The position numbers were made by a program, and so were the translations under genes. A model generated the notes under the pieces. The model did not search any database and was not told the DNA's origin. It saw only the letters and a program-made list of their open reading frames with translations. From NCBI GenBank assembly GCA_002333205.1, contig DDAD01000069.1, positions 10,716 to 16,229 of the forward strand: a DNA stretch of 5,514 nucleotides. Direction: 5' to 3'. The DNA comes from Pedobacter sp. UBA2067. Lineage in GTDB: Bacteria > Bacteroidota > Bacteroidia > Sphingobacteriales > Sphingobacteriaceae. Position 1 is the first letter of the stretch; each line of letters begins with the position of its first letter. Positions 1 through 4,902 of the stretch are shown here, in pieces.

Positions 1-160
1 CATCGCTTTCGCAGATCACTGTGTCATGCCTAGTATAAAGGGACGGCATACCCGTATAGGCATCGGTTTCTGTTCCGGTCCATTCGATCACATACTGCTT
101 TTCTGGCTTTGAACAGCCAACAGCAGCTAACAGAATAAAAAATAGAAAGAGCTTTCTCAT
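1..160 (-). CDS. Lipoprotein, N-terminal 53 residues only (3' end cut by window edge)
   Basis: Starts 3 bases after the preceding stop and runs off the left edge. The N-terminus is a type II signal peptide: RK, then hydrophobic LFLFFILLAAV (4-14), then GC with C16 as the lipidated residue. The mature start CSKPEKQYVIEWTGTETDAY continues with a strand-like segment (YVIEW) and ends, as far as visible, in RHDTVICESD. It is the second lipoprotein in this operon. Its full length, fold and role cannot be judged from the part seen; a surface-exposed accessory function is a guess. Confidence 0.65.
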   Translation of the reverse strand, partial: MRKLFLFFILLAAVGCSKPEKQYVIEWTGTETDAYTGMPSLYTRHDTVICESD

Positions 161-163
161 AAT

Positions 164-337
164 TTAGTTTTCAGTAAAGTTAGCACTTTGCTGATTACTT
201 CCACTGATTTTAACACGTTCCAAAGCAGCTTGATATCCGGCCTTGAAGTCATAAACAATTGCTTTTACAGCATTCTTGTTTGTTTTGAATTGATGATCGC
301 CCAGAACGCTCTTTAGCGTACTTTCTTGCATCACCAT
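164..337 (-). CDS. Small hypothetical protein, 57 aa
   Basis: Read directly from the sequence. The frame starts MVMQESTLKSVLGDHQFKTN, has an in-frame stop shortly upstream, and ends 3 bases before the lipoprotein start at base 160. The second half (KAIVYDFKAGYQAALERVKI, about 24-43) looks like a mixed strand-helix unit, and the end is polar. There are two close ATGs (bases 337 and 331) and either could be used. A competing 38-codon frame starts at base 365, but its protein ends in a Cys/Ser-rich run and does not abut the next gene. No family is recognised. Confidence 0.6.
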   Translation of the reverse strand: MVMQESTLKSVLGDHQFKTNKNAVKAIVYDFKAGYQAALERVKISGSNQQSANFTEN

Positions 338-383
338 TGATCTGTTTTGATGAAATTTGACTCATATACTTGGATTAATTTGG
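338..383 (-). other. Longest intergenic gap of the operon (46 bases), no clear promoter
   Basis: This AT-rich gap between the 66-aa and 57-aa genes is the longest in the window. I looked on the minus strand for the Bacteroidota promoter pattern (TTTG about 20 bases before TAnnTTTG) and found no convincing match, and there is no hairpin followed by a T run. It most likely acts only as a leader for the 57-aa gene. Confidence 0.4.
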
Positions 384-584
384 TTAGTTATTGATTGCAG
401 CCGGAGATAAGCTGCCATTTTTAAGGTTTTTAATTCGATCCTGAGCAAGCTCAATTCCAGCCTTGCAGGTGCCAAGTTCCACATTTGTCATGGTTGAAAA
501 GCCCTGAGCGATCTTTGATCTAAGGTCTTTTATGACCTTTTCTTGCTTGGCTATTGCTGTTTCTATTTGAGTTCCGTATGCCAT
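384..584 (-). CDS. Small hypothetical protein, 66 aa (internal start preferred)
   Basis: The frame is open further upstream, to an ATG at base 650, but that would overlap the preceding gene by 65 bases and add a Cys/Phe-rich leader unlike the rest. The ATG at base 584, one base after the preceding TAA, gives MAYGTQIETAIAKQEKVI and matches the tight packing elsewhere, so it is preferred. The protein is a soluble helical pair: AIAKQEKVIKDLRSKIAQGF (about 11-30) and LGTCKAGIELAQDRIKNLKN (about 37-56), ending SLSPAAINN. A short helical hairpin or coiled coil is likely; no family is recognised. Confidence 0.68.
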   Translation of the reverse strand: MAYGTQIETAIAKQEKVIKDLRSKIAQGFSTMTNVELGTCKAGIELAQDRIKNLKNGSLSPAAINN

Positions 585-585
585 C

Positions 586-864
586 TTAAAAAGGGATTTC
601 AGACCAAAGAATGTAATTGTATTCAAACACCTGTTCATACCAGTTCTCATTTACGCTGACCACCTTGCGTTCGCCCATGTTGTTCACAACCATAACTTCT
701 GAATGGAGTGTGGGCTTTAAGTGGACGGAATGTCGAGGCTGCTTAGCTGCAAGCTCAATTTTGATCTTGTCAATTGCTTCATTGAGAATCTTCATTTCAA
801 GTCTTTTTTGTCCAACCATCCGTTCCAGATAGCTGACTTCTTTGATTAGTCGTTGGTCTTCCAT
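586..864 (-). CDS. Small coiled-coil protein of unknown function, 92 aa
   Basis: Residues 1-42 form a charged helix with heptad-like spacing (EDQRLIKEVSYLERMVGQ, then LEMKILNEAIDKIKIELAAK), probably a coiled coil that could dimerise. Residues about 46-92 form a beta-like tail (HLKPTLHSEVMVV, GERKVVSVNENWYEQVFEY, LWSEIPF). No family is recognised. It starts 1 base after the tiny 30-codon frame and its TAA is followed after one base by the next ATG, so it belongs to the same transcript. The start at base 864 is the first ATG in the frame and gives the full coiled coil. Confidence 0.7.
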   Translation of the reverse strand: MEDQRLIKEVSYLERMVGQKRLEMKILNEAIDKIKIELAAKQPRHSVHLKPTLHSEVMVVNNMGERKVVSVNENWYEQVFEYNYILWSEIPF

Positions 865-865
865 G

Positions 866-958
866 TTAAGGGGTTTTAGCTGATAAGACCTTTATCACCC
901 TAGCCTTTCTAAACCAGGTACCGTGTATATAGATCAAGTGATATTTTCTCTTTGCCAT
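866..958 (-). CDS. Possible 30-aa basic peptide (tiny gene)
   Basis: A short frame fits between gemA (6-base gap) and the next gene (1-base gap). It begins MAKRKYHLIYIHGTWF and ends in KTP. It is strongly basic (8 Lys/Arg) with no acidic residue and no clear hydrophobic segment. Packing is the only argument for translation: the frame fills almost exactly the only space in this part of the operon without a gene. It is too short for motif recognition. Alternatively the stretch is simply an untranslated intergenic leader for the next gene. Confidence 0.42.
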   Translation of the reverse strand: MAKRKYHLIYIHGTWFRKARVIKVLSAKTP

Positions 959-964
959 TTGATG

Positions 965-1369
965 TTAGATGCTGTTTAAAAAGTGTAGATGTACTTGTTC
1001 AAATTGAGTCACCAACGATGGAAGTTCTGACTCATGGTGTGCTCGGAAGGGCTTGTGGAAGGTGCCATATTTCAGGCACCATGAGTTTACCCTTGCTACA
1101 TCCACTTTGCCTCCTGGAGTCTTCCAGCCCATTTCATGTGCAAGGCTTAGAATCTTCCGTTGCATCTTGTCTTTAGGCGAATCCTCAATACCTAAGTCCT
1201 CTTTCATCTGACCGATCAGAGCACCTGCCTCATCGAAGGTTAATTCTTTGATGCTGGTTGTTCTCCCTGATGAGTAACCCTCTACAAGGGCTTCTTTCAT
1301 GTATACCTGCAAGCCTAGCTGACGGATCATGATGGCTATTGCCGATCTTTGTTTCGCTGTACTTTCCAT
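965..1369 (-). CDS. gemA: GemA/gp16-type regulator (DUF1018), 134 aa
   Basis: The layout matches DUF1018, named after Mu GemA (gp16), which affects host gene expression and DNA supercoiling during Mu development; its mechanism is poorly known. Visible matches: an N-terminal helical region with AKQRSAIAIMIRQLGL (5-20); EALVEGYSSGRTTSIKELTFDEAGALIGQM (26-55), where S..ELT.DEA..LI is the typical core; DKMQRKILSLAHEMGW (67-82); and GKVDVARVNSWCLKYG (87-102) followed by ELPSLVTQFEQVHLHFL. The repeated 'LA.EMGW' and 'ELP.LV.QFE' are what I recognise from Bacteroidota phage homologs. The start is fixed by the TAATG overlap with the upstream stop. A 10-bp inverted repeat lies in the 3' part of the gene. 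Confidence 0.85.
   Translation of the reverse strand: MESTAKQRSAIAIMIRQLGLQVYMKEALVEGYSSGRTTSIKELTFDEAGALIGQMKEDLGIEDSPKDKMQRKILSLAHEMGWKTPGGKVDVARVNSWCLKYGTFHKPFRAHHESELPSLVTQFEQVHLHFLNSI
1030..1086. repeat. 10-bp inverted repeat flanking a 6-bp hairpin in the 3' part of gemA
   Basis: Arms ACTCATGGTG (1030-1039) and CACCATGAGT (1077-1086) are perfect reverse complements with a 37-base spacer. Inside, GGTGCC (1061-1066) and GGCACC (1075-1080) form a second possible stem that shares bases with the outer arm, so the two pairings would exclude each other. It lies wholly within coding sequence. Chance cannot be excluded. Confidence 0.6.
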
Positions 1370-1797
1370 TATTTTAGGTTCCTCCAGTCGGTTTCAAAAT
1401 AGCGCTGATTAATGTACTTTTCAGGATCGGCGATGCCCCGACCGTTGTTGGAGCAGTACCTTTTGTATGGCTTCACTGCAACTACACACTGAAGCTTTTC
1501 TTCATCAGTTAGCTTTTTGAACATTGGCTCTGATCTTTTCCGGTTCACCTTCTTATCATAAAGGTTCCAGAAAGCATCGAAACTCACATCAGCTGGAACT
1601 TCCTCGAGGCGACCGGTTATCTTTGATGACAAGGCTTTCAGCCCTTCTACATCGTTAGGTAGATATTTTAAAAGCCACCTTAAGGCTTTCTCATCCATAT
1701 CACTTTCATTGTGATAAATCACCAGTATGCCTTGCTCGTTATAAGCGAAAACGACATTGCCGGTGAAGTTTGGCGAGGTAAGTATGATTTTTTTCAT
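1369..1797 (-). CDS. Phage replication-initiator-like protein (C-terminal FWxxYxKK domain), 142 aa
   Basis: Two parts are visible. Residues 1-70 are an unrecognised N-terminal domain that begins MKKIILTSPNFTG and has a strand-rich start with VVFAYNEQGILVIYH (15-29). Residues about 73-140 carry the pattern common at the C-terminus of phage replication-initiation (DnaD/O-like) proteins: FDAFWNLYDKKVNRKRSEP (73-91), KKLTDEEKLQCVVAV (94-108), then DPEKYINQRYFETDW (124-138), ending WRNLK. In those proteins this domain follows a DNA-binding N-terminus and is thought to contact replication partners. No helix-turn-helix is seen here. The gene is ATGA-coupled to the RecA-like ATPase upstream and TAATG-coupled to gemA downstream. 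The functional call is moderate: the motif is clear but the family name is uncertain. Confidence 0.72.
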   Translation of the reverse strand: MKKIILTSPNFTGNVVFAYNEQGILVIYHNESDMDEKALRWLLKYLPNDVEGLKALSSKITGRLEEVPADVSFDAFWNLYDKKVNRKRSEPMFKKLTDEEKLQCVVAVKPYKRYCSNNGRGIADPEKYINQRYFETDWRNLK

Positions 1798-2453
1798 TCT
1801 GATTTTTCGTTAAAGAATTTTGGATTTAGTTGTCTGGCTTTCTCATCCCAGATGATGTAAGGCTCAAACCCGCCGAACCTGTTTTTCATTACGTGCATGA
1901 TGTATTTTTTGACTATGAAGGCAAAACCACCATCGTAATAGATCTGCTCAGTTATGCGGAGCTTTGGCTTGCTTCCTGTAGCATGAGCGATGAAAATGAT
2001 TGCTTTCTTCTTGCCGAACTTATCTTTCAAGTACACGTATTCTTCCCAGGTTAATCGGAGGTAATCAAGACTATCAATGAACACAAATTGAGGGCTACTT
2101 CTTTTACTTAGAAAATCGACTAGCTCCTGAAAAAAGCTCTTGCCTTTTACCCGGTTTTCTGACGGATCAATCACCAGAAACTTACCGCTGACTTCCTCCA
2201 TTTTGTTCCGGTTTATGGCTGTTTGCAAATCAAATCCTTGACCTTGCTCGTAAGACAACCAGGCTACCTTGCCGTGTCGTGTGAGTTCCTTTGCTAACTG
2301 GAGGCAAGCTTCTGTTTTCCCGTTGCCGCTTTCACCGTAAATAACCATCATGAAAGCGGCGGGTATATTTCCCAGGGTAGCTTTAAACTTGCCATCATAG
2401 TCTAGCAGGTTGAACTTCTTTTTTTGGAACTGATCAATCCCTAATACTTTCAT
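1794..2453 (-). CDS. RecA/DnaB-fold ATPase (RecA-like NTPase, phage replication type), 219 aa
   Basis: Single-domain P-loop ATPase of the RecA/RadA/DnaB type. Walker A is GESGNGKT (40-47). KVAWLSYEQ (62-70) carries E69 in the place of the catalytic Glu after strand 2. Walker B is FVFIDSLDYL (123-132, D127), and IIFIAHATG (152-160) is the Gln/His-type sensor region. The C-terminal part has VKKYIMHVMKNRFGG (181-195) followed by YIIWDEKARQL. It has no zinc ribbon or primase-interaction domain, so it is neither a full RadA nor a full DnaB. A helicase-loader or strand-exchange/annealing ATPase role in phage replication is possible. The gene starts within the upstream lipoprotein gene and ends ATGA with the initiator-like gene, so the two proteins probably act together. 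The start at base 2453 is the first ATG and gives a normal N-terminus for the fold. Confidence 0.8.
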   Translation of the reverse strand: MKVLGIDQFQKKKFNLLDYDGKFKATLGNIPAAFMMVIYGESGNGKTEACLQLAKELTRHGKVAWLSYEQGQGFDLQTAINRNKMEEVSGKFLVIDPSENRVKGKSFFQELVDFLSKRSSPQFVFIDSLDYLRLTWEEYVYLKDKFGKKKAIIFIAHATGSKPKLRITEQIYYDGGFAFIVKKYIMHVMKNRFGGFEPYIIWDEKARQLNPKFFNEKSE

Positions 2454-2598
2454 TTACTTTCTCTGGTTTATCGATGCCGCAAGAGCATTTTTTAAGGCGG
2501 AATAACTTTTGTGCTGTTGCACTATCAGGCTCTAAAGTCTCTTTTTTACAAGCTGAAAGCATAAGTATGCAGATCAGCATAGCTGCTATCTTTTTCAT
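2434..2598 (-). CDS. Small lipoprotein, 54 aa
   Basis: Read directly from the sequence. It starts in an ATGA overlap with the DUF4406 stop and runs 20 bases into the following ATPase gene. The N-terminus is a short type II signal: KK, a hydrophobic stretch (about 4-14), and lipobox LSAC with C17 as the lipidated residue. The mature part, about 38 residues, begins CKKETLEPD, and the charged residues after the Cys resemble Bacteroidota lipoprotein export signals, so surface exposure is possible. A CSC motif (C38, C40) lies in KKCSCGIDK. No family is recognised. In an early phage operon a small lipoprotein could mask a receptor or bind a phage component, as known superinfection-exclusion lipoproteins do; this is inference only. 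Confidence 0.72.
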   Translation of the reverse strand: MKKIAAMLICILMLSACKKETLEPDSATAQKLFRLKKCSCGIDKPEKVNESIRD

Positions 2599-3017
2599 GG
2601 TGCAACTGTGTTTTCTAGGGTTAATAAATTAAGTCCAAGTTTTTCAGCAAGCTCCTTTTCAATGGTTGCACCATTGCTGTCCTGCCAATCGTGAAGTAGG
2701 TTGATATGATCTGCGAAAGGCATAATGTACAGGCAGATTTTCATTGCTGTTAGCCAGTCTTCATCAGCTGCAATCAAATTACAGGGATTGATTACGATGT
2801 AACCTAAAGCTTCAAGCTCAAGCTGTCGGCGAAGGAATTTTGCAGCTACGTCCCTGTAAGGCAGTCCAGTAACTTTACCAGCTATATATACCACTTCAAT
2901 TCCGGTTTGATCCTTAAACTCGATAATGCTGATTATTTTCTCACGATGCATTGCAACTTCTTCACTGATCATATCGTTCAGGAGTATTTTTGATTGGTCG
3001 ATTTCTATTGTAATCAT
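2595..3017 (-). CDS. DUF4406 family protein, nucleoside 2-deoxyribosyltransferase-like fold, 140 aa
   Basis: Residues 1-40 form an N-terminal extension before the core. The core starts at VYIAGKVTGLPYRD (43-56), the typical DUF4406 YIAGxxTGLP motif. It continues with LEALGYIVINPCNLI (68-82, conserved NP), DWLTAMKICLYIMPFADHINLL (87-108) and HDWQDSNGATIEKELAEKLGL (109-129). The last matches the W..S.GA..E..A..LG block, with E120 in the position of the catalytic Glu of nucleoside deoxyribosyltransferases. DUF4406 proteins are common in phages and are thought to bind nucleotides or act on nucleosides; the true substrate is unknown. The first core motif resembles DUF4406 more than classical NDT enzymes. 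Both ends are ATGA overlaps with the neighbouring small genes, which fixes the start at base 3017 over the internal Met16 and Met23. Confidence 0.85.
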   Translation of the reverse strand: MITIEIDQSKILLNDMISEEVAMHREKIISIIEFKDQTGIEVVYIAGKVTGLPYRDVAAKFLRRQLELEALGYIVINPCNLIAADEDWLTAMKICLYIMPFADHINLLHDWQDSNGATIEKELAEKLGLNLLTLENTVAP

Positions 3018-3190
3018 GATGGTTGATTTGATAAAAGGTGAAAGATGAACCCTAACACAAATGCTATTTCGATAAATACAGCACTTAGGCTTAGGCAGAA
3101 TTGACGTTTTGTAATATGAAGCTTACCAGGATCAGTAAGCTTCAGGGATACTGCTACTACGGCAGAAAGGAGAAAGAATATGATTGCCAT
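3014..3190 (-). CDS. Small two-helix membrane protein, 58 aa
   Basis: Read directly from the sequence. The frame starts at an ATG 3 bases after the DUF3164 stop and its TGA overlaps the next ATG as ATGA, which supports real translation. Residues about 2-16 (AIIFFLLSAVVAVSL) form one hydrophobic segment, 17-30 a polar loop (KLTDPGKLHITKRQ), and about 31-53 a second segment ending IAFVLGFIFHLL, so it is predicted to be an inner-membrane hairpin. A holin normally sits with lysis genes rather than in an early operon, so a holin role is not favoured. Superinfection exclusion or another membrane-modifying accessory role is possible, with no direct evidence. The connecting loop is encoded by a perfect 10-bp inverted repeat described separately. 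Confidence 0.68.
   Translation of the reverse strand: MAIIFFLLSAVVAVSLKLTDPGKLHITKRQFCLSLSAVFIEIAFVLGFIFHLLSNQPS
3117..3144. repeat. Perfect 10-bp inverted repeat with 8-base loop inside the 58-aa gene
   Basis: Arms TGAAGCTTAC (3117-3126) and GTAAGCTTCA (3135-3144) are perfect reverse complements around an 8-base loop. In the minus-strand message this would form a stable hairpin. No T run follows on either strand, so it does not look like an intrinsic terminator. It lies about 100 bases upstream of the DUF4406 start and encodes the polar loop between the two predicted membrane helices. Confidence 0.8.
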
Positions 3191-3193
3191 AGC

Positions 3194-3847
3194 TTACAGT
3201 CTTGCAAAGTCAAGTGATATTTGTTTCCAGGCATCACCATCACTGTTCTTGATCTCAAATTTGGCGTAGTATCTGGTTTCCCCAGGCACAATGCTTTCCT
3301 GTAGTAGCTCAATGCCTTTGCGCCAATTATCATTATCGAAGTCGTCTTTCATGCTGATAAGCTTTAAAACCTCGTCCTTTTCTAACTGCCCTTTTTTGCG
3401 CTCAAGCAGCTTTCTGATCAGCTTAGACGTTGGGGCTGTATCGCCAAACTGGTCGGCGATAAAGTCAAGAATATGCTTTTCGGCTTGGGTTGCGCGTTCG
3501 TCAAACTTAGTATTGTCCTGGCGTTTGAATGATACCCGCATATCACCTTCAGTGGTCTGTAGGGTGAAGCTGCCTTTACCATCTGCATGACGTGAACTGT
3601 GTTCCTGAAGCAGCTTGTAAAGCGTCTCCAGATCGCCCCATACTTCATCCTTAAAGCTCTTCAGCATTACGTTTAGGTTAGCAGCCTTCTGCACCATAGT
3701 GGACACTGTTGAGTCTCTAAGCGCTTCATAATCTCGCCTTTTCTCCTGGCGTTCCTGGTCTTCGACTTGCTTCTTTGCCGCGAGTATTTCAGCTAGTTCT
3801 GCTGTTGTTAGTTCGCTTGCTGGTTTGTTCAATTTTTCTGCTGTCAT
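3194..3847 (-). CDS. DUF3164 family protein of Mu-like phages, 217 aa
   Basis: The length and pattern match DUF3164, a family found largely in early regions of Mu-like (pro)phages; its biochemical role is not established. Residues about 15-50 are a charged helix rich in Ala, Glu, Lys and Arg, probably a coiled coil. A helical region with FKDEVWGDLETLYKLLQEH (about 65-83) follows. Next comes a beta-rich segment, SFTLQTTEGDMRVSFKRQD (about 93-111), then helices with FDERATQAEKHILDFIADQF (115-134), and a final strand pair ending YYAKFEIK...WKQISLDFARL (about 193-217). The beta segment, the K-rich middle and the W..I.LDFA end are what I recognise. It sits where such a gene is expected, between the MuB-like and GemA genes. 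A DNA- or RNA-binding role is possible but not shown. Confidence 0.82.
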   Translation of the reverse strand: MTAEKLNKPASELTTAELAEILAAKKQVEDQERQEKRRDYEALRDSTVSTMVQKAANLNVMLKSFKDEVWGDLETLYKLLQEHSSRHADGKGSFTLQTTEGDMRVSFKRQDNTKFDERATQAEKHILDFIADQFGDTAPTSKLIRKLLERKKGQLEKDEVLKLISMKDDFDNDNWRKGIELLQESIVPGETRYYAKFEIKNSDGDAWKQISLDFARL

Positions 3848-3850
3848 GGC

Positions 3851-4204
3851 TTATTGGGTTAGTGCTTTTTGTAAATAATTAGGTTTAATGACACCATATT
3901 GCTGGTGGATTTTGTCTGAAATGGACTGGATTTGTATGGCTTCGTACTGATACCTGCTTTGAGGGATGCTTACGTTTTGGAGAAAGATGTACAATGCCAT
4001 AGCCTGTAAATCTGTAAGGTTGATGCTGTACCCCGATCTTGGTGCCATGATGGTTTCAGTTTTAGCTCTCATCTTAGCATAAGCATCCTTCACCAGGGAG
4101 AAAACCAAAAGTTCCGCTATATCTGAAGGCTGATTGTCAACCAAAAGCTCAGACATGAGTAGCACAACGCCCTCCAGTTGGTCTCTATTTGTTTTGATTA
4201 TCAT
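3851..4204 (-). CDS. Hypothetical phage protein, predominantly helical, 117 aa
   Basis: The gene starts inside the last codons of the upstream gene (20-base overlap) and ends 3 bases before the DUF3164 start, so it belongs to the same transcription unit. The sequence is soluble and mostly helical: a first part with LEGVVLLMSELLVDNQ (about 9-24) and AELLVFSLVKDAYAKMRAK (about 30-48), a short Gly/Pro-containing link (APRSGYSIN), and a helical second half with LQAMALYIFLQ (about 66-76) and ISDKIHQQYGVI (about 95-106). The hydrophobic stretches are amphipathic and too short for membrane segments. I do not recognise a family. Confidence 0.72.
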   Translation of the reverse strand: MIIKTNRDQLEGVVLLMSELLVDNQPSDIAELLVFSLVKDAYAKMRAKTETIMAPRSGYSINLTDLQAMALYIFLQNVSIPQSRYQYEAIQIQSISDKIHQQYGVIKPNYLQKALTQ

Positions 4205-4496
4205 TGTTGTTGCTGTTAATAATTTGATTGTCGAGGTCCAGGGTTATTGCCTCTATTCGCTTTTGATAGTCCTTGTTGTAAGTGAGCTGATCTGTTGCGA
4301 CCCCTTCACCGTAAAAGATATTCCATCGGGATTTATTGAAGTGCTCTGCAAGCATCGGTACAGTGAAGCCATAGTTCATTGCCACATAGTAGGCTGCATA
4401 CCTCAGATCAGACTTCCTGTATGGATGACCAGTTGAGTTTTTATCATTGAAGGCTTTGCTTACAGCCTCAGTGATCTGTTCCAGGGTTACACTCAT
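4185..4496 (-). CDS. Small putative helix-turn-helix protein, DnaA domain IV-like, 103 aa
   Basis: The start codon overlaps the upstream stop as ATGA, which fixes the start. Residues about 31-78 (LRYAAYYVAM, then FTVPMLAEHFNKSRWNIFYG, then a spacer and NKDYQKRIEAI) have the spacing of the DnaA C-terminal DNA-binding domain: a helix, a turn with a small-residue position, a recognition helix after 'FN+s', then a helix ending in acidic/basic residues. The DnaA signature DHTTV is not conserved; the equivalent stretch reads SRWNIFYG. A DNA-binding role is therefore an inference from shape, not from a signature. The tail (about 88-103) is Asn-rich and probably disordered. A phage regulator or a replication-origin-like DNA binder would both suit the place next to the transposition ATPase. 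Confidence 0.72.
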   Translation of the reverse strand: MSVTLEQITEAVSKAFNDKNSTGHPYRKSDLRYAAYYVAMNYGFTVPMLAEHFNKSRWNIFYGEGVATDQLTYNKDYQKRIEAITLDLDNQIINSNNNDNQNK

Positions 4497-4882
4497 ACCG
4501 TCTCCACACTTCGGATAGAATCTTTGATGATCTCCTTTGACAGTATGGAATAGCTTTGCTCCATGATCACCCGGTGCGGATAGAACTCAAAGCCTTCCGC
4601 ATTATTAAGGCTTTTGTACATGACTTCCCTTAAAGATGCTGGAGATGCAGCTGCATAAGTCAGGAACTCCTGATCTCGGTTGTTCCAGTGATTGATCCAC
4701 CATTTCCAGAATAATTTAGATTTAAGCAGATGAGATGCACCCCATTCATCAGAACCGACTATGCCTTTCACATATTCAATTCCTTGTTCCTCCTGGAAAG
4801 AGGCATACTGTAATTCATCCCAACCTAATAAGCGGCATACCTGCTGTTTATTGGCTTCTGTTAAGTATTTTTGAGCATTCAT
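4493..4882 (-). CDS. Trp-rich phage protein of unknown function, 129 aa
   Basis: It begins 20 bases after the MuB-like gene and ends in an ATGA overlap with the next gene, so it is probably translated from the same message. No signal peptide or membrane segment is seen. The protein looks mostly helical, with an aromatic cluster FWKWWINHW at about residues 58-66 followed by NRDQEFL, and a second aromatic stretch FEFYPHRVIMEQS at about 98-110. I have an impression that similar W-rich proteins occur in early regions of Bacteroidota Mu-like prophages, but I cannot name a family and assign no function. Base 4882 is the first ATG after the upstream stop and gives compact packing, so the start is likely right. 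Confidence 0.75.
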   Translation of the reverse strand: MNAQKYLTEANKQQVCRLLGWDELQYASFQEEQGIEYVKGIVGSDEWGASHLLKSKLFWKWWINHWNNRDQEFLTYAAASPASLREVMYKSLNNAEGFEFYPHRVIMEQSYSILSKEIIKDSIRSVETV

Positions 4883-4902
4883 AATAAGTGAGATTAAATT
4901 GA

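Noticed and set aside
252..365. Alternative small frame starting MSQISSKQ
   Set aside because: It ends in a Cys/Ser-rich low-quality sequence, overlaps the 57-aa frame and does not abut the next gene.
384..650. Longer 88-codon version of the 66-aa gene
   Set aside because: It would overlap the upstream gene by 65 bases, and the added residues have an odd composition; the ATG one base after the upstream stop fits better.
881..897. Short hairpin TGATAA...TTATCA as a possible terminator after gemA
   Set aside because: The stem is only 6 AT-rich base pairs with no T run on the minus strand, and the genes continue immediately in the same direction.
3014..3190. Holin role for the two-helix membrane peptide
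   Set aside because: The topology would allow it, but no endolysin or spanin is nearby and the gene lies in the early replication block.
3291..3590. Plus-strand open frame of 99 codons opposite DUF3164
   Set aside because: It is Ser/Leu/Phe-rich, lies wholly antisense to a well-supported gene, and has no recognisable domain; typical shadow frame.
4134..4436. Plus-strand open frame of 100 codons with hydrophobic stretches
   Set aside because: It is antisense to two tightly packed minus-strand genes; the hydrophobicity comes from the reverse complement of Asn/Asp/Lys codons.
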